Shown in pieces: positions 33,884 to 41,929 of a stretch of DNA of 64,000 bases (within the stretch, counting starts at the first letter, position 1; the number at the start of each line of letters is the position of its first letter). The position numbers and the translations under genes are program-made. The notes beneath the pieces are model-generated. The model had not been told where the DNA came from. It did not search any database and worked only from the letters and a program-made list of their open reading frames with translations. Origin of the DNA: CAWJFJ01 sp963800065 (GTDB taxonomy: Bacteria > Actinomycetota > Acidimicrobiia > Acidimicrobiales > UBA8190); contig CAWCZO010000011.1 in assembly GCA_963800065.1 (NCBI GenBank), positions 434,001 to 498,000 of the forward strand. Direction: 5' to 3'.

Positions 33884-35128
33884 ATGGAGCTCAAGGACAT
33901 CGATCTCACCGATGCTGAGACCTTCGTACACGGCGTCCCCCACGAGTGGTTCACCTACCTGCGGAGAAACGCCCCCGTCTGGTGGCACGAGGAGACCGAC
34001 GGCCCCGGCTTCTGGTGCGTGACCAAGTACGACGACTGCGTGACCGTCAACCGGGACTACGAGACGTACTCCTCGGCCCGCAAGGCCACCTTCATATGGG
34101 ACATGCCCGAGGAGGCGATCGAGCAGCAGCGGCTGATGATGCTCAACATGGACCCGCCGCTGCACACCCGGTACCGGCGTCTCGTGAACAAGGGCTTCAC
34201 CCCACGGACGATCTCCCAGCTGGAGCAGAAGATCCACCAGACGGCCGACGACATCATCGACGCCGTCATCGAGAAGGGCGCGGCCGACTTCGTCACCGAC
34301 ATCGCCGCCGAGCTGCCGCTCGTCGTCATCGCCGACCTGTTGGGCGTCCCCCAGGAGGACCGTCACAACATGTTCGACTGGTCCAACCGGATGATCGGCC
34401 GGCTCGACTCCGAGTACGCCGAGGACGGGGCGCTCGAGATGGACGATCCCGAGTTCGCCTCCCAGGCCGCCATGGAGCTTTACGCTTACGCCGCCGATCT
34501 GTACTCGAAGAAGCGGTTGGATCCGCACGAGGACCTGATGAGCGTCCTCACCCAGGTCGAGCTGGACGGGGATCAGCTCTCCGAGCTCGAGCTCGAATTG
34601 TTCTTCCTCCTTCTCACCGTGGCCGGGAACGAGACGACGAGGAACCTCATCTCGGGGGCCATGTACACCTTCTTCCAGAATCCCGAGCAGTGGGCGAAAC
34701 TGCGCGACGACCGGTCCCTCATGCCGAAGGCGGTGGAGGAGATGCTGCGCTATGTCACGCCGGTGATGAACTTCCGGCGGCAGACCACCAAGCCGACCGA
34801 GCTGCGGGGCCAGAAGATCGGGGCCGACGAGAAGGTCGTCTTCTTCCACATCTCGGGCAACCGCGACGAGGACGTCTTCGAGAACCCACAGGTCTTCGAC
34901 GTGTCGCGGTCACCGAACCCGCACATGGCTTTCGGCGGCGGCGGCCCCCATTTCTGTCTGGGGGCCAACCTGGCCCGGATGGAGATCCGGGTGATGTTCC
35001 AGCACCTCCTCGACCGCATGCCCGACATGCATCAGGACGGCGACCTCCAGCGCCTGCAGTCGTCGTTCATCAACGGGGTCAAGCACCTCCCCATCGCCTT
35101 CTCGCCCGCCGCACCCGTCCGGCGCTGA
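33884..35128 (+). CDS. cyp125: cytochrome P450, CYP125-like (steroid C26-hydroxylase)
   Basis: A 414-residue soluble P450. The I-helix motif is AGNETT, the ExxR helix is EEMLRYV and the heme loop is FGGGGPHFCLG with Cys about residue 358. DPPLHTRYRRLVNKGFTPRTI and the WWHEETDGPGFWCVTKYDD start are typical of CYP125/CYP142. In Mycobacterium, CYP125 oxidises the sterol C26 methyl to the carboxylate, the first step of side-chain removal; it needs a ferredoxin and reductase, not seen nearby. ATG 33884 follows AGGGAGG. Divergent from the chsE2 operon, as in the mycobacterial igr region it accompanies. Confidence 0.85.
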   Translation: MELKDIDLTDAETFVHGVPHEWFTYLRRNAPVWWHEETDGPGFWCVTKYDDCVTVNRDYETYSSARKATFIWDMPEEAIEQQRLMMLNMDPPLHTRYRRLVNKGFTPRTISQLEQKIHQTADDIIDAVIEKGAADFVTDIAAELPLVVIADLLGVPQEDRHNMFDWSNRMIGRLDSEYAEDGALEMDDPEFASQAAMELYAYAADLYSKKRLDPHEDLMSVLTQVELDGDQLSELELELFFLLLTVAGNETTRNLISGAMYTFFQNPEQWAKLRDDRSLMPKAVEEMLRYVTPVMNFRRQTTKPTELRGQKIGADEKVVFFHISGNRDEDVFENPQVFDVSRSPNPHMAFGGGGPHFCLGANLARMEIRVMFQHLLDRMPDMHQDGDLQRLQSSFINGVKHLPIAFSPAAPVRR

Positions 35129-35173
35129 CGCGCCCCGGCGGCCACGGGACGAGGACGGGCAGCGGGGGGCGGC

Positions 35174-36070
35174 GTGCGCTTTCACCAGGCGGTGACCTTC
35201 CTGCCCACCCACCATCAGGTGGCGCTGGCCCGGGCCGCTGACGAGCAGGGGTACGACGGGATCTACATCTCGGACCACATGTTCTCCCCCCGCCATCGCC
35301 AGTCGCGCTACACGTACTCGACGGCCGATGACGGTGCTCCGGGCTGGGAGGCCGAGGTCGAATGGCCCGACGTCTGGTGCGTGATCTCGGCCATGGCGGC
35401 CATCACCACACGGATCCGCTTCACCACCGGTGTCTACGTGGCCCCCGCCCGCGACATCATCACCGTGGCCAAGCAGGTGGGGACGGCGGCGGTGCTCTCG
35501 TCGAACAGGGTCAACCTCGGTGTCGGCGTGGGATGGTGCAAGGAGGAGTTCGACGCCACCGGCCAGGACTTCTCCACCCGGGGCAAGCGGCTCGACGACA
35601 TGATCCCGGCCCTCCGGGCGCTGTGGAGCGGTGGGTGGGTGGAGTACCACGGGCCGCACTACGACCTGCCCCCGTTGCGGATGGAGCCGTCGCCGACGGC
35701 GCCCATTCCCATCATCTGCGGGGGCCACTCCGCCCCCGCACTGCGGCGGGCCGCCGAGTTGTGCGACGGCTGGGTGGCGGCCGGCGCGTATACCCCCGAC
35801 GAGGCCGTCGAGCACCTGTTGGCCTTGCGCGAGGCGCGACGGCGGGCCGGGCGCGAGGAGGAACCTTTCGCCATCTACCTTTCCCTGTGGGCGAATCCCG
35901 ACGTCGAGATGTACCGGAGGTTCGAGGAGGAGTACGGCGTCACCGACATGCTGAGCGCGCCGGCCATGGTGGCCGAGGTCGACCCGTCGGACTCCCCCGA
36001 GGCCCAGTTGCGGACGCGCATCGACGCCTCGGCCCGCTACGCCGAAGAGGTCATGGAGAAGGCGCGATGA
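35174..36070 (+). CDS. LLM-class F420-dependent oxidoreductase
   Basis: A 298-residue luciferase-like (beta/alpha)8 protein of the F420-dependent group. Blocks seen are RAADEQGYDGIYISDHMF, TRIRFTTGVYVAPARD, VNLGVGVGWCKEEFDATG and PIPIICGGHSAPALRRAAELCDGW. Such enzymes use reduced F420 or oxidise alcohols with F420; the substrate is unknown. Start GTG 35174, 45 bp after cyp125, same strand, so probably the same transcript, which hints at a steroid-related reaction (inference). Confidence 0.86.
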   Translation: MRFHQAVTFLPTHHQVALARAADEQGYDGIYISDHMFSPRHRQSRYTYSTADDGAPGWEAEVEWPDVWCVISAMAAITTRIRFTTGVYVAPARDIITVAKQVGTAAVLSSNRVNLGVGVGWCKEEFDATGQDFSTRGKRLDDMIPALRALWSGGWVEYHGPHYDLPPLRMEPSPTAPIPIICGGHSAPALRRAAELCDGWVAAGAYTPDEAVEHLLALREARRRAGREEEPFAIYLSLWANPDVEMYRRFEEEYGVTDMLSAPAMVAEVDPSDSPEAQLRTRIDASARYAEEVMEKAR

Positions 36071-36107
36071 ACCGACGAGCCAAGAGCACGGTCGCCAAGG
36101 AGGGGTC

Positions 36108-37142
36108 ATGGGAAAGCTGAAGGTGGGCCTGCAGTTGGGGTACTGGGGAGCGCAACCGCCCCCCGACGCCGCCGCCCTGACGCTCGAAGCCGAGCGGCTC
36201 GGCTACGACTCGGTGTGGACGGCCGAGGCCTACGGGTCGGACGCGCTGACGCCGTTGGCCTGGTGGGGGGCGGCCACCAGTCGGGTCCGGCTCGGCACCG
36301 CCCTGTGCCAGCTGTCGGCTCGCACACCGACGGCCATGGCCATGGCCGCCCTCACACTCGACCACCTGTCGCAGGGCCGCTTCGTGCTCGGCCTCGGGGT
36401 GTCGGGTCCCCAGGTGGTCGAGGGGTGGTACGGCCAACCCTTCCCGAAGCCCCTGGCCCGGACGCGCGAGTACGTCTCGATCGTCCGCCAGGTGCTGGCC
36501 CGGGAGGCGCCCGTCACCAACGACGGGCCCCACTACCCCCTGCCCTACCCGGGTGGGACGGGGCTGGGGAAGCCGTTGAAGGCCATCGTCAACCCGCGAC
36601 GCGCCGACATCCCCATCGTCCTCGGCGCCGAGGGCCCGAAGAACGTGGCCCTGGCGGCCGAGATCGCCGACGGCTGGTTCCCCATCTTCTTCTCCCCCCA
36701 CCACATGGGTGAGTTCAAAGACGCCCTCGACGAGGGCTTCGCCAGGCCCACGGCCCGGCGGAGAGCGGACGACTTCGAGGTGATCGCCTTCTGCCCCGTG
36801 GTGGTGAACGACGACATCGAGCAGGCCGCCGACCTGTACCGGCCCATGCTCGCCCTCTACATCGGCGGGATGGGCGCCCGGGAGATGAACTTTCACTTCG
36901 ACGTGTTCGTCCGGATGGGCTTCGAGAGCGAGGCGCACAAGATCCAGGATCTCTACCTCGACGGCCACAAGGAGGACGCCGCCGCCGCCGTCCCCACCGC
37001 CATGGTGGAGAAGATCGCCCTGATCGGACCCCGGGCCAAGATCGTCGACGACCTGGCCGCCTGGCAGGAGTCGATCGCCACCTCCCTCCTGGTCGCCGGC
37101 AACGCCGCCACGCTGCGGATGATGGCGGAGTTGCTGCTCTGA
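36108..37142 (+). CDS. LLM-class F420-dependent oxidoreductase
   Basis: A 344-residue luciferase-like protein of a longer F420 subgroup with LGYDSVWTAEAYGSDALTPL, RVRLGTALCQLSARTPTAMAM, GRFVLGLGVSGPQVVEGWYG and PIVLGAEGPKNVALAAEIADGW. These are family blocks of actinobacterial F420-type oxidoreductases. ATG 36108 comes after AAGGAGGGG, a good ribosome binding site. It follows the previous LLM gene by 37 bp. It is only distantly similar to it, so not a recent duplicate. Confidence 0.87.
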   Translation: MGKLKVGLQLGYWGAQPPPDAAALTLEAERLGYDSVWTAEAYGSDALTPLAWWGAATSRVRLGTALCQLSARTPTAMAMAALTLDHLSQGRFVLGLGVSGPQVVEGWYGQPFPKPLARTREYVSIVRQVLAREAPVTNDGPHYPLPYPGGTGLGKPLKAIVNPRRADIPIVLGAEGPKNVALAAEIADGWFPIFFSPHHMGEFKDALDEGFARPTARRRADDFEVIAFCPVVVNDDIEQAADLYRPMLALYIGGMGAREMNFHFDVFVRMGFESEAHKIQDLYLDGHKEDAAAAVPTAMVEKIALIGPRAKIVDDLAAWQESIATSLLVAGNAATLRMMAELLL

Positions 37143-37242
37143 GGCCGATCCGCCCTGGCGGGATCCGGGGCGGAGGGTCTCATCGCCCACCACCTCGCCC
37201 GGTTAGGGTTGCGTCCGGCGTCCCGATCCTCGAGGTGGCGAC

Positions 37243-38289
37243 ATGACGTGGATGATCTACGGCGCGTACGGCTACACCGGTCGCCTGGTGGCCGCCCTGG
37301 CCACCGAGCGCGGCGAGCTCCCCGTGCTGGCCGGTCGCGACGAACGTCGCCTGCGCGATCTGGGCGAGGTCCTCGAGCTCGAGCACCGGGCCGTCGACCT
37401 CTCCGACCCCGCCGCCCTGCGGCGCGGCCTCGAGGGGATCGAGGCCGTGGCCCACTGCGCCGGACCGTTCTCGGCCACGTCCCGTCCCATGGTCGACGCC
37501 TGCCTGGCCACGGGTACCCACTACCTCGACATCACCGGGGAGATCGACGTCTTCGAGGCCGTTCTGGCCCGGGGGGACGAGGCCCGGGCGGCCGGGATCG
37601 CCCTCCTGCCCGGATCGGGATTCGACGTGGTCCCGTCCGACTGCCTGGCCGCCATGCTGGCGCGGGCGCTGCCCGAGGCCACACGCCTCGAGCTCGCCAT
37701 CAAGATGGGCGGCGGCGTCTCGCCGGGCACGGCCAAGACGGCCATGGAGTCACTCGGCACCCCCGGGCGGGCCCGGATCGGCGGGGTGATCGGACCGATC
37801 CCCTCCGACCGGCGGCGTCGCCAGGTCACCTTCGCCGACGGCCAGGCCACCGTCTTCGCCATCGCCTGGGGCGACGTGAGCACGGCGTACCACTCCACCG
37901 GGATCGGGGACATCGTCGTCTACGCCGCCCTGCCGGCGGTGGTGGGCGCCGTCAGCGGGGTGGCCCAGATGGTGGGCCCCGCCACGCGGAGCGCCCTCGC
38001 CCAGGCAACGCTCAAGCGACTGGTGGGCCGGCTGCCCGGGCCCTCGGCCAAGGCCCGGTCCAAAGGTCACGGTCAGCTGTGGGGCCAGGTGTCGGACCGC
38101 AACGGGACGCGGGTCCAGGGCACGATCACCACACTCAACGGCTACGACCTCACCGCCGATGCCGTGGTCCGGATCGCCCAGTCGCTCACGGCGGGGAAGG
38201 TCGAGGCCGGGGCGCTCACGCCGTCACAGGCGTTCGGTCCCGACTTCGTGAGGGAGCTCGACGGAACCGACGTCCACAGCATCGGCTGA
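37243..38289 (+). CDS. saccharopine dehydrogenase-like trans-acting enoyl reductase family protein
   Basis: 348 residues with an N-terminal Rossmann start MIYGAYGYTGRLVA (GxxGxxG), AGRDERRLRDLG, HCAGPFSATSRPMVDACLATGTHYLDITGE and PGSGFDVVPSDCLAAML. This matches the saccharopine-dehydrogenase-like proteins that include the mycobacterial trans-acting enoyl reductase for lipids; actual lysine metabolism is unlikely. The C-terminal part ends with the ALTPSQAFGPDFVRELDGT block usual in the family. ATG 37243, 100 bp from the F420 gene. Confidence 0.85.
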   Translation: MTWMIYGAYGYTGRLVAALATERGELPVLAGRDERRLRDLGEVLELEHRAVDLSDPAALRRGLEGIEAVAHCAGPFSATSRPMVDACLATGTHYLDITGEIDVFEAVLARGDEARAAGIALLPGSGFDVVPSDCLAAMLARALPEATRLELAIKMGGGVSPGTAKTAMESLGTPGRARIGGVIGPIPSDRRRRQVTFADGQATVFAIAWGDVSTAYHSTGIGDIVVYAALPAVVGAVSGVAQMVGPATRSALAQATLKRLVGRLPGPSAKARSKGHGQLWGQVSDRNGTRVQGTITTLNGYDLTADAVVRIAQSLTAGKVEAGALTPSQAFGPDFVRELDGTDVHSIG

Positions 38290-38341
38290 CCGGGCCGATA
38301 CCGAAGCCGAGACGGAAGCGGAATAAAGAAAGGAGTCCACG

Positions 38342-38710
38342 ATGGTGGCAAGTGCGGGGGCCGCGGTCGGAATCCTCTTGATCTTCTATCTGGCGATCGC
38401 CGTGGTGTCGATCGTGGCCTGGGTCAAGATCCTCAACAAGGCCGGGTACTCGGGTTGGTGGATACTCATCGGCCTGGTCCCGTTCGTGAACTTCATCATG
38501 TTCCTGGTTTTCGCCTTCTCCACCTGGCCGAGCCAGCGCCAACAGGGGGTCGGTTACGGTCCACCACCCGGTGGCACCCCGGTGTGGTCACCGCCCGTCG
38601 GTGGCTACGTCCCGCCCAGCGGGGGTGGCTACCCCCCGGCACCCGGTGCCTATCCCCCGCCGCAGGCTCCGACGCAGCCGCCCCCGCCCTTCAGCGGCGG
38701 CACCGTGTAG
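38342..38710 (+). CDS. small membrane protein with Pro/Gly-rich tail
   Basis: 122 residues. Two TM helices (about 5-28 and 39-61) are joined by KILNKAGYSGWWILIGLVP, a block seen in DUF805/DUF5684-like small membrane proteins. The C-terminal 55 residues are Pro/Gly/Tyr-rich (YGPPPGG, YPPAPGAYPPPQAP), probably disordered. ATG 38342 follows AAAGGAG. Its last two sense codons and stop (ACC GTG TAG) are the seed of a tandem repeat that continues downstream. Confidence 0.72.
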   Translation: MVASAGAAVGILLIFYLAIAVVSIVAWVKILNKAGYSGWWILIGLVPFVNFIMFLVFAFSTWPSQRQQGVGYGPPPGGTPVWSPPVGGYVPPSGGGYPPAPGAYPPPQAPTQPPPPFSGGTV

Positions 38711-38825
38711 GCAGCCCCAGGACCGTGTAGGCAGCCCCAGGACCGTGTAGGCAGCCCCAGGACCGTGTAGGCAGCCCCAGGACCGTGTAGGTAGCCAGGA
38801 CGGTGTAGCACCAGGACGGTGTAGC
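38701..38825. repeat. 20-bp tandem repeat overlapping a gene's stop codon
   Basis: The unit GACCGTGTAGGCAGCCCCAG is repeated without gaps at 38701, 38721, 38741 and 38761 (first base differs in the first copy). A shortened 17-bp copy and two 16-bp-like copies (GGACGGTGTAGCACCA type) follow. Every copy keeps GTGTAG. The array fills the gap between two convergent genes. Confidence 0.9.
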
Positions 38826-38840
38826 GGTCGCGGAGCCTGG

Positions 38841-39962
38841 TCAGGCCGGCTCGGTGGCCAGGTAATCACCCAGCCGGAGCAGGCTCGGGGTGGTGCCGCC
38901 CAGGGTGAGCGCCAGGTGTTTGGTGCGCAGGAAGTGGCGGTGGAGGGGATAGTCGCGGTCGACCCCCACCCCGCCGTGGAGATGCTGGGCGGCGTGGACG
39001 GCGCGTTGCGCCCCCTCGTCGGCCCAGTACTTGGCCACCGCCACCTCGGCGGCCGCCGGAAGGCCTTCGGACAGGCGCCAGGCCGCCTGCCAGGCCGTGA
39101 GGTGGACGCCCTCGGTGTCGATGTAGGCGTCGGCGGCGCGCTGGCCCACGGCCTGGAAGGTGGCGATGGGCTTGCCGAACTGCTCGCGTTCGACCGTGTA
39201 GGCGGCCGTCAGCTTCACCGCCGCCTGGCAGGCTCCCGAGATCTCCAGGCAGTAGGCCGTCGCCGCGCGTTCGAGGAGCCATTCGAGGGCGGCGGCGCCG
39301 TCGTCGCCGGCCACGAGGAGGGCCTCGGGGCCGACCGCCACCCCGGTGAGTTCCATCTCGGCCTCGATCTGCCAGCTGGTCGCCTCCTGGCGCCGACGCG
39401 TCACCCCGGGGGCGGAGGGGTCGAGGACGAAGAGGGCCACGGCACCGTCGTCGGTACGGGCGGGAACGACGACGGCATCGGCGATCATCCCCGCCGGGAC
39501 CTCGACCTTCACGCCGTCGAGCCGCCATCCCTCGCCCTCCGAGGTGGCGCTCAGGGTGGGCTTCCACGGATCGGCACCCGGTTCCACCAGGGCGGCGGTG
39601 AGGATGGTGTCACCGGCCACGGCGGCGGGGAGCCACGTCCGCTGCTGGTGGTCGGAACCGAACTGGGCGATGGGGCCGGCTCCGAGGACCACCGATGCGG
39701 TGAAGGGAACGGCCGCCGCGTGGCGGCCCACCTCTTCGGCCACGATGGCGGCGGCCAGGAAGCCGAGCCCGGCACCACCGGACGACTCGGGCAGGGCCAC
39801 ACCGAGGAGACCGGCCGAGCCGAGCTCGGCCCAGAGCTTGCGGTCGACCCGGTCCTCGGTTCCCTCGACCTCCTTCAAGCGCTCGGGCGTGGAGAGGTCG
39901 CCCAGGATCCGGGCGGCGAGCTCGCGGACGGCGTCCTGCTCCTCGGTGAAGGCGAAGTCCAT
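38841..39962 (-). CDS. acyl-CoA dehydrogenase, steroid-type small/degenerate subunit
   Basis: 373 residues starting MDFAFTEEQDAVRELAARILGD, closely parallel in layout to the chsE1-like protein at 30312-31469 (AALVEPGADPWKP in the mid-loop, HAAQHLHGGVGVDRDYPLHRHF near the end). It is probably the FAD-poor partner in a heteromeric ChsE4-ChsE5-type dehydrogenase (FadE26/FadE27 class) acting on a longer side chain. AGGAAAGGA precedes ATG 39962. It follows the catalytic-type partner gene by 64 bp. Confidence 0.83.
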   Translation of the reverse strand: MDFAFTEEQDAVRELAARILGDLSTPERLKEVEGTEDRVDRKLWAELGSAGLLGVALPESSGGAGLGFLAAAIVAEEVGRHAAAVPFTASVVLGAGPIAQFGSDHQQRTWLPAAVAGDTILTAALVEPGADPWKPTLSATSEGEGWRLDGVKVEVPAGMIADAVVVPARTDDGAVALFVLDPSAPGVTRRRQEATSWQIEAEMELTGVAVGPEALLVAGDDGAAALEWLLERAATAYCLEISGACQAAVKLTAAYTVEREQFGKPIATFQAVGQRAADAYIDTEGVHLTAWQAAWRLSEGLPAAAEVAVAKYWADEGAQRAVHAAQHLHGGVGVDRDYPLHRHFLRTKHLALTLGGTTPSLLRLGDYLATEPA

Positions 39963-40026
39963 TGATCGAAGTCCTTTCCTGGCTCTGCGTGGTCCCCGGG
40001 GGGCCAAGGAGTCTGGGCGACGAGGG

Positions 40027-41202
40027 CTAACGCAGTGACCGGGGCATCCCCATGCCGAAGATGGCGATCAGATCGCGTTGGATCTCGTTGGTGCCGCCGC
40101 CGAAGGTCAGGATGATGAGGCTGCGCGAGTAGTTCTCGAGGCGGCCCTTGAGGACAGCTCCGGGTGAACCGCGCTTCAGGTACCCGACCTGGCCGACCAC
40201 CTCGGACAGGGTGCGGAGGGCCTCCATGTAGAACTCGGTGCCGAAGACCTTGATGCTGGAGGCGTCGGCCACGTCGAGTCGGCCCTGGGTCCCCTGCCAC
40301 GCCACCTTCCAATTGATGAGCTTCAGGAATTCGAGCTTGGCGTAGACGCGGGCCAGGTGGAGGCGGACCCACTCCTGGTCGATGACGCGGCGGCCGTCGG
40401 CCAGCTTCGTCTGTTGGGCCCAAGCACGGACGTCGCCGAGGGCCCGCTCGATGATCCCCGGCGAGCACAGGGTCACCCGTTCGTGGTTCAGCTGGTTGGT
40501 GATGAGGGACCAGCCGTTGTTGATCCCGCCGACGATGTTGGTGACCGGTACCCGGACGTCCTCCCAGAAGGTGTAGTTGATGTTGTGGTCGCCCAGGAGG
40601 TGCATGGGGACGACCCTCACCCCGGGGGTGTCCATGGGGACGATCACCATGGAGATGCCCTTGTGCTTGGCGGCTTCGGGATCGGTGCGGACCGCCAACC
40701 AGCAGTAGTCGGCGTCACCGGCCAGGCTGGTGAAGATCTTGGCCCCGTTGATGACGAGCTCGTCGCCGTCGACCACGGCGCGTGTCTGCAGGGCGGCGAG
40801 GTCGGTCCCGGCGTTCGGCTCGGAGTAGCCGATGCAGAAATGGATCTCCCCGGCCAGGATCTTGGGGAGGAAGAACTGTTTCTGCTCCTCGCTGCCGAAG
40901 TTCATGATGGTCGGGCCGACCGTGTTGATGGTCAGCATGGGGACGGGGGCACCGCTGCGCATCGACTCGTCGAAGAAGATGAACTGCTCGATGGCGGAGC
41001 GGCCCTGACCCCCCCACTCCTTGGGCCAGCCGATGCCGAGCCAGCCGTCGCTGGCCATCTGCTTGGTGATCCGCCGGGGACCGGGGCCGATGCCGTGGCT
41101 CTGGGCCAGCTCCTCCTCGACCTCGGGGGTGAGGAGATTGGCGTAGTAGTCACGCAGCTCCCGTCGCAGGGCCTGCTGTTCCTCGGTGTAGCCGATCTCC
41201 AT
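40027..41202 (-). CDS. acyl-CoA dehydrogenase, steroid-type catalytic subunit
   Basis: 391 residues, full-length, starting MEIGYTEEQQALRRELRDYYANLLTPEV. It has GIGWPKEWGGQG, FCIGYSEPNAGTDLAALQTRA, KIFTSLAGDADYCWLAVRTDP and the C-terminal TFGGGTNEIQRDLIAIFGMGM. It parallels the chsE2-like protein and is the FAD-competent member of a second pair with 38841-39962. ATG 41202 is preceded by GAGGGGA, and a perfect KstR-type box lies 30 bp upstream, so it belongs to the same inferred regulon. Confidence 0.86.
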   Translation of the reverse strand: MEIGYTEEQQALRRELRDYYANLLTPEVEEELAQSHGIGPGPRRITKQMASDGWLGIGWPKEWGGQGRSAIEQFIFFDESMRSGAPVPMLTINTVGPTIMNFGSEEQKQFFLPKILAGEIHFCIGYSEPNAGTDLAALQTRAVVDGDELVINGAKIFTSLAGDADYCWLAVRTDPEAAKHKGISMVIVPMDTPGVRVVPMHLLGDHNINYTFWEDVRVPVTNIVGGINNGWSLITNQLNHERVTLCSPGIIERALGDVRAWAQQTKLADGRRVIDQEWVRLHLARVYAKLEFLKLINWKVAWQGTQGRLDVADASSIKVFGTEFYMEALRTLSEVVGQVGYLKRGSPGAVLKGRLENYSRSLIILTFGGGTNEIQRDLIAIFGMGMPRSLR

Positions 41203-41231
41203 TGCCGTCCCCTCGGTCATGGGTCGAACGT

Positions 41232-41245
41232 TGGAACAGGTTACA
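41232..41245. promoter_or_regulatory. KstR-type operator, box 3
   Basis: TGGAACAGGTTACA is a perfect match to TNNAACNNGTTNNA. It lies 30 bp before ATG 41202 of the acyl-CoA dehydrogenase pair. Third perfect match seen, all upstream of steroid-type genes. Confidence 0.8.
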
Positions 41246-41300
41246 TTTCGACCCCCCGGGCGGCCACATCGCCGCTGTCACCAGGAGTGACACTCTCCTC

Positions 41301-41338
41301 TCTTCTCGTTACGCTCCGGTCTTCTCGTTACGCTCCGG
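41301..41338. repeat. 19-bp tandem duplication
   Basis: TCTTCTCGTTACGCTCCGG occurs twice head to tail (41301-41319 and 41320-41338), directly before the GTG of the acetyltransferase gene. It is an exact duplication in a short divergent gap. Confidence 0.85.
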
Positions 41339-41341
41339 GCC

Positions 41342-41857
41342 GTGGACGAGGGGATCGCCGTGGAATTGGTTCCCGCCTGGACGACGTGGCCGCTGCGTCA
41401 GGAGGTCCTGCGTCCGGGGCGGGCGGTGCGCGACTGCGTCTACCCGGGTGAGGACGGACCCCGGGCCGCCCACGCCGCCGCCCTGCGACGGGACCAGGCT
41501 TCCGGTGGCGACCTCGTCGTGCTGGCCGTGGGGGTGGTCATGCCCGAAGCCCCGCCGTGGGATGCCGACCGGGTCCGGAGCTGGCGGCTGCGGGGCATGG
41601 CCTCCGACCCCCGGGTGCGGGGCCGGGGGCTCGGCCGCCGGGTGCTCGACCTCCTCGTCGGCCACGTGGCCGCCCACGGGGGAGGGTTCTTGTGGTGCAA
41701 CGCCCGGACCCCGGCGCTGGCTCTCTACGAAAGGGCCGGTTTCGTCCCCCGCGGTGAGGTCTTCGAGCTGCCGGAGATCGGGCCGCACCTGGCGATGTGG
41801 CGGACGGTGGCGCCGCCGGAAGGGGATCGGGCACGGGACCGACCGGCCTCCCCGTAG
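41342..41857 (+). CDS. GNAT N-acetyltransferase
   Basis: A 171-residue acetyltransferase. Motif A is RLRGMASDPRVRGRGLGRRVLDLLVGHV (R.RG.GLG), motif B is CNARTPALALYERAGFVPRGEVFELPEIGPH. The latter matches a group of small Actinobacteria acetyltransferases. Substrate unknown. Start GTG 41342, just after the 19-bp tandem duplication. Confidence 0.8.
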   Translation: MDEGIAVELVPAWTTWPLRQEVLRPGRAVRDCVYPGEDGPRAAHAAALRRDQASGGDLVVLAVGVVMPEAPPWDADRVRSWRLRGMASDPRVRGRGLGRRVLDLLVGHVAAHGGGFLWCNARTPALALYERAGFVPRGEVFELPEIGPHLAMWRTVAPPEGDRARDRPASP

Positions 41858-41929
41858 TGTGTGCGCCCGTAGCGTGTGGAAACGTCGGCGCCCCGGACGG
41901 GGCGGCGCCCCACCGAGGAGGAGCCCCTG

